The notes beneath the pieces are model-generated. The model did not search any database, was not told the DNA's origin, and was given only the letters and a program-made list of their open reading frames with translations. 16,158 nt of DNA from Holophagaceae bacterium UBA706 (GTDB lineage: Bacteria; Acidobacteriota; Holophagae; Holophagales; Holophagaceae), in contig DBME01000129.1 in NCBI GenBank assembly GCA_002298155.1, forward strand, positions 1 to 16,158, written 5' to 3'. The position numbers and the translations under genes are program-made. Position 1 is the stretch's first letter. Every line of letters begins with the position of its first letter. Shown piece by piece: positions 7,580 to 12,890 of the stretch.

Positions 7580-8350
7580 TCAGTACCCCTTTCCTTCGCC
7601 ACCGGTGACGATGGCCACACCCGAACTGGCCCCGATGCGCGTGGCGCCCGCGGCGATCATCTTCTTGGCGTCCGCCAGGGACCGCACGCCGCCCGAAGCC
7701 TTGACGCCCATGCGGGGCCCCACGGTCCGGCGCATCAGCGCGATGTCGGCCTCGGTGGCGATGCTGCCCTTCACGAAGCCCGTGGAGGTCTTCACGAAGG
7801 TGGCTCCGGCGTTCTTGCAGATCTTGCAGGCCGTGACCTTCTCCTCGTCCGTGAGAAGGCCGGTCTCCAGGATCACCTTGGTGGTCTTGTTGCGGGCGGC
7901 CTGAACCACGGCGCGCACGTCCTTCTCCACCAGGGCCAGATCACCGGACTTCAGGGCGCCGATGTTGATGACCATGTCGATCTCGTCGGCGCCGTTGGCG
8001 ATGGCTTCCCGGGTCTCGTAGGCCTTCGTGCGGGAGTCCATGGCGCCCAGGGGGAAGCCCACCACGCAGCAGACCTTGACGTTGGAGCCGCGGAGCAGGT
8101 CCCGGCAGCGGGCCACCCAGGAGGTGTTCACGCACACCGAGCAGAAGCCGTACTCGCGGGCCTCCTTGCACAGCACGTCCACTTCGGCGGCGGTGGCTTC
8201 GGGCTTGAGCAGGGTGTGGTCGATCATGGCGGCCAGCTCCTTGTCGATCCCGGCCGGACCACGGCCTCCGGCGCCCTTGGCGGGCGCCTTGTCCCCGAGG
8301 GCCTTGAGGACCTCCTGGGTGATCAGATCTACCAGTTTCTTCTCGTCCAT
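7580..8350 (-). CDS. deoC: deoxyribose-phosphate aldolase with N-terminal encapsulation peptide
   Basis: This 256-residue class I aldolase cleaves 2-deoxy-D-ribose-5-phosphate to glyceraldehyde-3-phosphate and acetaldehyde. The Schiff-base lysine is Lys187 in FVKTSTGF. The assisting residues are Lys217 in GVKASGG and Asp125 in [10 protein letters not shown], and the phosphate site is the GASSGVAI stretch near 240-247. The catalytic domain starts only at about residue 35 ([16 protein letters not shown]). It is preceded by an amphipathic helix ([20 protein letters not shown]) and a Gly/Ala/Pro linker (22-34) absent from housekeeping DeoC. This extension resembles those of the RpiB-like protein and the dehydrogenase and marks it as shell cargo. 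It begins 36 bases after the rpiB stop with a GGTGGAG site. It is the signature enzyme of this BMC. Confidence 0.96.
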   Translation of the reverse strand: MDEKKLVDLITQEVLKALGDKAPAKGAGGRGPAGIDKELAAMIDHTLLKPEATAAEVDVLCKEAREYGFCSVCVNTSWVARCRDLLRGSNVKVCCVVGFPLGAMDSRTKAYETREAIANGADEIDMVINIGALKSGDLALVEKDVRAVVQAARNKTTKVILETGLLTDEEKVTACKICKNAGATFVKTSTGFVKGSIATEADIALMRRTVGPRMGVKASGGVRSLADAKKMIAAGATRIGASSGVAIVTGGEGKGY

Positions 8351-8386
8351 CTCGACTCCACCTCGGGCCGGGGCCCCGTTTCACGA

Positions 8387-8887
8387 CTACCGTTCGATCT
8401 TGTCCACCCGCTTCTGGTGCCGGCCCCCTTCGAAGGGCGTGGCGAGCCAGGTGAGGACCATCTGCTCCACCACGTCCGGGGGATTGGCCCCGGCGCCGAG
8501 GGTGAGCACGTTGGCGTTGTTGTGCTGGCGCGAATTGAGGATCGTCTTCATGTCGTAGCAGAGGGCCGCCCGGATGCCCGGGAAACGGTTGCACACCATG
8601 GACGAACCGATGCCGGCGCCGTCGATCATGACGCCCATCTCGCAGCCACCCGCCAGAACGGCCTGGGCCACGGCCTTGGCGTAGTCGGGGTAGTCGACGG
8701 CCTCCTTGGATGGGCAGCCCACGTCCAGGACGGCGAAACCCTTGGCTTCCAGCACGCCCTTGAGCCGCACCTTCAGCTCGTACCCGCCATGGTCCGAACC
8801 CATGGCCACCCGGCGTCCCCCGGTCCGGCGGGAGAGGACCTCCCGCACCACTTCCGACACAAGCTGTTCGACCTTCTGGGGATCCAC
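8387..8887 (-). CDS. rpiB: RpiB/LacAB-family sugar-phosphate isomerase with encapsulation peptide and altered active site
   Basis: The protein is 166 residues from the GTG at 8887. That start was chosen because GGAGGGG lies five bases upstream and because it places an amphipathic helix (MDPQKVEQLVSEVVREVLSRR) at the N-terminus, as in DeoC. A TTG at 8950 would add 21 unlikely residues. The RpiB core follows: AMGSDHGGYELK (28-39), DYPDYAKAVAQAV (65-77), SRQHNNANVLTLGA (119-132) and FEGGRHQKRV (152-161). In E. coli RpiB the catalytic base is Cys66 in ICGTG; here the loop is IDGAGIG, with Asp89 in place of Cys and Ala in place of Thr. The enzyme may act on a different sugar phosphate or by a different base. 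It is the first gene of the BMC operon. Confidence 0.9.
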   Translation of the reverse strand: MDPQKVEQLVSEVVREVLSRRTGGRRVAMGSDHGGYELKVRLKGVLEAKGFAVLDVGCPSKEAVDYPDYAKAVAQAVLAGGCEMGVMIDGAGIGSSMVCNRFPGIRAALCYDMKTILNSRQHNNANVLTLGAGANPPDVVEQMVLTWLATPFEGGRHQKRVDKIER

Positions 8888-8892
8888 GGGAG

Positions 8893-8899
8893 CCCCTCC
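8893..8899 (-). promoter_or_regulatory. ribosome-binding site fixing the rpiB GTG start
   Basis: GGAGGGG on the minus strand, five bases before the GTG at 8887. GGAG can pair with the CTCC just before the start codon, so a small hairpin might mask the site. Confidence 0.7.
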
Positions 8900-8963
8900 A
8901 TGGTTTTCCTGAGACCTACCATATGACCCCATCCCGTCCGATCCTGGCAACCGGATAGCGTCG

Positions 8964-9008
8964 TTTCCCTCGAATGCCGTTAGGGAAAAAATATTCCCTG
9001 AGGGGAAA
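8964..9008. promoter_or_regulatory. cluster of TTCCCT/AGGGAA inverted half-sites upstream of the BMC operon
   Basis: On the plus strand four related half-sites alternate in orientation: TTTCCCT (8964-8970), AGGGAAA (8982-8988), TTCCCT (8994-8999) and AGGGGAA (9001-9007). The second and third form a dyad with a six-base spacer, and the third and fourth are almost adjacent. A-runs separate them. The cluster lies between the proposed promoter and rpiB, so it would fall in the 5' leader. It is either an operator array or leader RNA structure. No cognate regulator gene is adjacent. Confidence 0.45.
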
Positions 9009-9013
9009 AAAAT

Positions 9014-9042
9014 AAACTATCACGCAAATCCCTGCGTGACAA
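9014..9042 (-). promoter_or_regulatory. candidate sigma-70-type promoter of the BMC operon
   Basis: On the minus strand TTGTCA (9042-9037) and TAGTTT (9019-9014) are separated by exactly 17 bases. The -35 is a five-of-six match to TTGACA; the -10 is weak. The spacer is occupied by a perfect 7-base inverted repeat (9020-9039). Transcription would start near 9007, giving a leader of about 120 bases before rpiB. Confidence 0.4.
9020..9039 (-). terminator. 7-bp hairpin followed by T-rich tract (terminator or operator)
   Basis: TCACGCA and TGCGTGA flank a six-base loop. On the minus strand the hairpin is followed by TAGTTTATTTTTTT, and it lies about 20 bases past the stop of the small membrane protein. 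That suits an intrinsic terminator for that gene. The same dyad sits between the candidate -35 and -10 of the BMC promoter, so an operator role is the alternative. Confidence 0.5.
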
Positions 9043-9059
9043 CTGAAAGACGGACGAAA

Positions 9060-9284
9060 TCAAAGAAGCGGGAAGGTCAGGATGAAGGTCGAGCCGGCCA
9101 CCAAGGCCAGGACATTGGCCAGGGCGAGGCTTCCGCCCGCGATGATGCGGGCAGGCTTTTCCGTCAGGCGCGGCAACGCCACCATCAACGCCAGGATCCA
9201 GAGCACCGCCAGCCCCACGAGAAGCAAACGGACGAGCGATCCGGTGGAAGGGCGTTTGATGGGAGATCCTGTTGATTTCTGCAC
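9060..9284 (-). CDS. small two-helix membrane protein, unknown function
   Basis: About 74 residues from a GTG at 9284 (a TTG directly before it at 9287 is an alternative). Neither start has a clear Shine-Dalgarno. Two hydrophobic stretches are visible, about residues 19-40 (RLLLVGLAVLWILALMVAL) and 47-72 (RIIAGGSLALANVLALVAG and the following hydrophobic tail), joined by a short basic turn containing PRLTEKPAR. The protein ends in FILTFPLL. I do not recognise a family. It is flanked by terminator-like hairpins on both sides and so may be an independent unit between the pore-former-like gene and the BMC operon. Bias to G/C at third positions and the membrane pattern favour a real gene. Confidence 0.55.
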   Translation of the reverse strand: MQKSTGSPIKRPSTGSLVRLLLVGLAVLWILALMVALPRLTEKPARIIAGGSLALANVLALVAGSTFILTFPLL

Positions 9285-9315
9285 CAAAGATAGCAGGACT
9301 TCACCTTTGCCAATA

Positions 9316-9341
9316 CAAGGGCCCCCCGCAAGGGGCCCTTG
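9316..9341 (-). terminator. 10-bp GC-rich hairpin downstream of the pore-former-like gene
   Basis: CAAGGGCCCC and GGGGCCCTTG form a perfect 10-base-pair stem around a six-base loop, 27 bases past the stop at 9369. The following bases carry only short T stretches on either strand, so termination is likely but not a textbook case. Confidence 0.55.
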
Positions 9342-9368
9342 TGCCTTATTTGCTCTGCGCCTTGAAGA

Positions 9369-12104
9369 TCAAGGATTGAAGACCATGTATTTGAAGGTGG
9401 CCCAGAGCCCCCGGTTGCAGGCCCCGGAAGGGTCGTAGCCCACGGCTTCCGTCACCATGAACTTGGCCAGGCGTCCATCGCTGGTTCTCAGCACGTACAC
9501 GCTCCCTGCCTGGATGGCGTACTGGTCCACCGTCGCCAGGGTCAGATTGGCCGCCACGGATTTGGTGATGTCGTCATAGGGGATGTCCGACACCGCGAGG
9601 GACTGGATCCCGGCGTTCATCCGCAGTTCCCAGCGGCTGTGCACCGTGTTGTCCCAAATGATCCATACGTCATCCGCCGCCCGGGGCCGGGGGTAGTCGT
9701 CCCCGGAGAACCAGCCCTCCTCCCAGCTGAAGCATTCGGTCTGGCTGTTGTCCACGTTCAGGGCCCAACTGGTCCACTCGTCCGTGGCCCACCAGCCGAA
9801 GTAGGCGCTCAGGTAGGCAGTCCCCACGTGGTACGGCTTCTCCACGGGGAAGGGGCCCTTGGCGGTGGCGTAGATGCCGGGTTGGACATAGGCCACCACC
9901 TCCATGGGGGACCAGCCCCCCTCGGGAATGGTCTTGAGGGAGCACCACCAGCGGTTGGGCCGCCGGTAGGCGTCGTCCACCGGCTTGAGCTCCACCGGCT
10001 TGTAGTTGGGGTTGTTGGGGAAGAGCTGCACCCATTCGATGGGGGCGTTCACGTTGGGCACGATCTCGGCTTCCAGGAAGGGGTCGTCGGGGGTGCTCAC
10101 CTTGTCGATGCACACCCACTGGATGCTCGGCGCGGAGGGCTTGGGCGTCACGTAGATCCCCGAAAGGGTCTGCTCCGCGGTCTGGCCCTTCACGTTGGTG
10201 ACCCGGACCTTTTCCGTGGCACTGAAGGCGTAGCTGTTGGGGTAGTTCTTGACGTCGGCCAGGGGGTAGTAGGCGTAGAAGGCGGATCCGGGAATGTCCT
10301 GGGTCATGGTGCGCAGGACCCCGTCCTTGTCCATGAACTCCACCTTCTCGACGCCGTTGTAGTCCCCCACCACGGCGTTCACGCTGCCGGTGCCGCTGTC
10401 GTAGTAGGCATAGGTGATCTCGGGTTCGTCGATGACGCCGGGCACCGAGGCCCGGGGGGCCTTGGCGACGATCACGGAGTTGCTGTTCAGGCGCAGGTCG
10501 AAGATGTTGTACCCGGCCGGCAGCGCCACGCCCTGCCCGAACCCGTTGGCCGTGTAGGTGGCCCCGTCCACGCAGATTGTCCAGCCGTCCAGGCTCATCT
10601 GCTTCTTCAGGCCCTCCATGTCGGCATAGGTGATCCCGATGCCCGAATGGGTGAATCCGCCGATGCCCCACAGGAAGGCGTCGCCCAGCGTCACCTTGGG
10701 GGAGGTGGGGCGGTCGTCCGCGTACACCAGGGTATGGACGAAGTTGCCGTCGCCCACGTCGAAGTAGAGGTCCGCGCTCACGGACTTGCACCGGGCCCGG
10801 TACTCGTTCCAGTCGCCCATGTTCTCGTAGGCGCCCGTGGTGGCGTTCTTGCGCATGACGTCCGCGGCCATCTGGGTCATGGTGACGCTCACGGGGGCCC
10901 CGCTTTCCAGGGCCCTCAATTCGTTGAGGGTCAAATAGATGGGTTCACCGTTCTGGTTGGTGTCCACCACCCAGTACACGCCGGGGGTGGCCGGATAGGA
11001 ACCACCGGGTTCCAGGAGGTTCACCTGGGAGTTGCCCGGCTGGAAGGTGGCGACATTGTGGCCGCCCACCCGCAACGTCAGCGTGGGCACCACGTTGCTG
11101 GCGCAGGCGCTGCCCTGGTTGTACACCCGGAGGAAGAGCTTGACCCGGGCGGCTTCGGTGGGATTGGTCGTGGTGGCCTTGGCCCACTCCTCCGTGCTCA
11201 CCAGGGATCCGCCCTGGGAGCTGGAGTTGGTGGTCTCGTTGGTGTTGGCGATGCTGCCGGAATAGTTCGCATGGAAGGTGACGCTGGCGGAGACGCCGGG
11301 AAAGCTGAAGCCGGCTTCGGCCTCGTAGCCCACCTCCCAGCCGTGCTCCGTGGTGTTGGAATGGGTGGCCCCGGTGCTTCGCTCCCAGGTGCTGCCCTTC
11401 TCCAGCGACTCGGTCTGGGTGACGGTGATCTCCTGGTCGAGGGTCACGCGGTAGCCCTCCAGGCGCACCACGATCTCCGGCAGGGCCGGCACCATGGGCA
11501 GGTCGCCCGGGCCGGTGACGGAGACGTCCATGTTGGTGCCGGAGATCTCGGTCAGGTCGTCGAAGGGATCCTGGTCCGTGGAGCGCTGGTTGGGGTCGGT
11601 CTTGTAGTAGCGCACCGAATGGTCGACGCCATCCCAGAGCTTGGGCTTGCCGCTCAGGGGATCGTAGGTGAAGCCGTACATCTCCAGGTAATTGGGGATG
11701 CCGTCAGCGTCACTGTCCACCAGCTCGCCATCGTTGGTGCCGTCGCCGTCATCGTCCTTGTCCAGGGCGGCGATGACGCCGTCCTTGTCCTTGTCCAGGA
11801 CCAGGTCGGTGGAGCTCCAGGTCATGTCCCCGAAGATCTCCACGTTGTCGGCGACGCCGTCCCCGTCCGTATCCACCTTTAAGGGGTCCGTATGGGTGAC
11901 GGTCCGTTCGATTTCGTCCGGCAGGTTGTCCCCGTCCGTGTCGGGGTTGCCCGCACGCAGGGACGCCAGGGTCTGCTGGTAGATGGCGGAAATCGTCCCC
12001 TCGCCGCCGGGCTCCGCGGGTGCCGACTTGTGGCCCCCGCTGCACCCGATGGCGCATAGGAGGGCGAGCAGAAGGGGATAGCGCAACGGGATTCCATGGT
12101 TCAT
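9369..12104 (-). CDS. lipoprotein related to the pore-forming (B) component of binary toxins / anthrax protective antigen
   Basis: 911 residues from the ATG at 12104, chosen for the GGAGGTG site three bases upstream and because it begins a lipoprotein signal (LLLALLCAIGC, lipid Cys21; +2 Ser favours the outer membrane). Acidic repeats at about 55-141 (DTDGDNLPDEIE, DTDGDGVADNVE, DSDADGIPNYLE) match the Ca-binding domain 1' of protective antigen. Protective-antigen-like order continues: STDQDPFDDLTEISG (175-189), an alternating hydrophobic/polar stretch rich in Ser/Thr (256-286) like the membrane-inserting hairpin, EEWA (305-308), RVYNQGSACASNVVPTLTLRVG (326-347), and TLGDAFLWGIGGF (472-484) resembling LKEALKIAFGF. 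There is no PA14 domain or furin site. After about 540 come Ig-like stretches and a Trp-rich C-terminal region ending VYVLRTSDGR...FNP. Pore formation is inferred, not shown; a fixed surface or adhesion role is possible. Divergent from the two-component system. Confidence 0.85.
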   Translation of the reverse strand: MNHGIPLRYPLLLALLCAIGCSGGHKSAPAEPGGEGTISAIYQQTLASLRAGNPDTDGDNLPDEIERTVTHTDPLKVDTDGDGVADNVEIFGDMTWSSTDLVLDKDKDGVIAALDKDDDGDGTNDGELVDSDADGIPNYLEMYGFTYDPLSGKPKLWDGVDHSVRYYKTDPNQRSTDQDPFDDLTEISGTNMDVSVTGPGDLPMVPALPEIVVRLEGYRVTLDQEITVTQTESLEKGSTWERSTGATHSNTTEHGWEVGYEAEAGFSFPGVSASVTFHANYSGSIANTNETTNSSSQGGSLVSTEEWAKATTTNPTEAARVKLFLRVYNQGSACASNVVPTLTLRVGGHNVATFQPGNSQVNLLEPGGSYPATPGVYWVVDTNQNGEPIYLTLNELRALESGAPVSVTMTQMAADVMRKNATTGAYENMGDWNEYRARCKSVSADLYFDVGDGNFVHTLVYADDRPTSPKVTLGDAFLWGIGGFTHSGIGITYADMEGLKKQMSLDGWTICVDGATYTANGFGQGVALPAGYNIFDLRLNSNSVIVAKAPRASVPGVIDEPEITYAYYDSGTGSVNAVVGDYNGVEKVEFMDKDGVLRTMTQDIPGSAFYAYYPLADVKNYPNSYAFSATEKVRVTNVKGQTAEQTLSGIYVTPKPSAPSIQWVCIDKVSTPDDPFLEAEIVPNVNAPIEWVQLFPNNPNYKPVELKPVDDAYRRPNRWWCSLKTIPEGGWSPMEVVAYVQPGIYATAKGPFPVEKPYHVGTAYLSAYFGWWATDEWTSWALNVDNSQTECFSWEEGWFSGDDYPRPRAADDVWIIWDNTVHSRWELRMNAGIQSLAVSDIPYDDITKSVAANLTLATVDQYAIQAGSVYVLRTSDGRLAKFMVTEAVGYDPSGACNRGLWATFKYMVFNP

Positions 12105-12107
12105 GGA

Positions 12108-12114
12108 CACCTCC
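12108..12114 (-). promoter_or_regulatory. ribosome-binding site of the pore-former-like lipoprotein gene
   Basis: GGAGGTG on the minus strand, three bases before the ATG at 12104. It decides between this start and the longer in-frame possibility at 12170, which would put 22 residues ahead of the lipoprotein signal. Confidence 0.75.
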
Positions 12115-12159
12115 ATATCGAACCTTGCTGGTTGGGGATCGACCGAAGGGTAGGGGATT

Positions 12160-12171
12160 GGTGTAAACACC
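12160..12171. promoter_or_regulatory. 12-base palindrome in the divergent intergenic region
   Basis: GGTGTAAACACC has five-base arms around a central AA and lies in the 108 bases between the lipoprotein start and the response regulator start. Position and symmetry suit an operator serving one or both genes. Confidence 0.45.
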
Positions 12172-12175
12172 TTGC

Positions 12176-12195
12176 AAATGGAGGTAAAATGGAGG
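12176..12195 (+). promoter_or_regulatory. two 9-base direct repeats with 11-base period overlapping a -10-like element
   Basis: AAATGGAGG occurs at 12176-12184 and again at 12187-12195. An 11-base period is the usual spacing of tandem half-sites for OmpR/PhoB-type regulators, and such a regulator begins 18 bases downstream. TAAAAT (12185-12190), a five-of-six match to TATAAT, lies between the repeats. Binding there would suggest autorepression. Both repeats also look like ribosome-binding sites, so part of the similarity could be trivial. Confidence 0.45.
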
Positions 12196-12212
12196 GTCCA
12201 TCAGGCAAATAA

Positions 12213-12887
12213 ATGAGCGATCAGGGAACCATCCTTCTCATCGAGGACGATCCGGCCCAGCGCCTGTTCCTGGTCTCCTACCTCCGCCAGGCGGCCTTCC
12301 AGGTGCAGGAGGCCGACACCCTTGCCCAGGGGCGTCTGAAGGTGGCCTCCATCCACCCGTCCCTCGTGCTGCTGGACCTCAACCTGCCGGACGGAGACGG
12401 CCTCGAGCTGGCCCGGGACCTCATCCGGAGGGGCGTCCCCGTCCTGATCATCACCAGCCGTCCCCACGACCGGATCCGGGCCCTGGAGCTGGGCGCGGAC
12501 GATTTCCTGGACAAGCCCATCGACTACCGCGAGCTGGTGGCCCGCATCCACAACCTCCTGCGGCGCTGCGGCGACGTGGCCACGCGCGCCCAGCCCCTGG
12601 GGGCCTTCCTCCTGGATGGCCCCGGCCGGCGCCTGCTGGACCCGGATGGCGCGGAAGTCACCCTCACCCGGGGCGAATTCGACCTTCTGGCCGCCCTGGC
12701 GGGAGCCCGGGGCAGGGTGCTCAGCCGCAACGACCTCGCGGAGGCCATCACGCCTCTGGGGGACCCCGGAGGGGGCCGAAGCGTGGACATGCTTGTCTCC
12801 CGCCTCCGCCGGAAGCTGGCGGATGACCCCCGCAGCCCCTCCCTGCTCCAGACCGTGCCGGGCGTGGGCTACCGGCTCCAGGGCTGA
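12213..12887 (+). CDS. OmpR/PhoB-family response regulator
   Basis: This 224-residue regulator has a receiver domain (about 5-118) with acidic pocket Glu11/Asp12, phospho-acceptor Asp55 in LLDLNLPDGDG, Thr81/Ser82 and Lys101 in DKPID. A winged-helix DNA-binding domain follows (about 128-224), with LTRGEFDLLAALAGARGRVLSR and the closing VDMLVSRLRRKL and TVPGVGYRLQG motifs. All catalytic residues are intact. An in-frame TAA directly precedes the ATG at 12213, so this is the most upstream possible start. Only a weak AGG lies at proper distance. The hybrid kinase starts three bases after its stop, so they form a pair. Divergence from the lipoprotein gene makes that gene a natural candidate target. 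Confidence 0.95.
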   Translation: MSDQGTILLIEDDPAQRLFLVSYLRQAAFQVQEADTLAQGRLKVASIHPSLVLLDLNLPDGDGLELARDLIRRGVPVLIITSRPHDRIRALELGADDFLDKPIDYRELVARIHNLLRRCGDVATRAQPLGAFLLDGPGRRLLDPDGAEVTLTRGEFDLLAALAGARGRVLSRNDLAEAITPLGDPGGGRSVDMLVSRLRRKLADDPRSPSLLQTVPGVGYRLQG

Positions 12888-12890
12888 CCC

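Noticed and set aside
8885..8950. rpiB start at TTG 8950 or the internal ATG at 8932
   Set aside because: Neither has a ribosome-binding site, and the added residues are unlike an encapsulation peptide; GTG 8887 has GGAGGGG.
9639..11882. Plus-strand open frame of 747 codons
   Set aside because: Complement of the pore-former-like gene; Gly/Val/His-rich with no recognisable domain.
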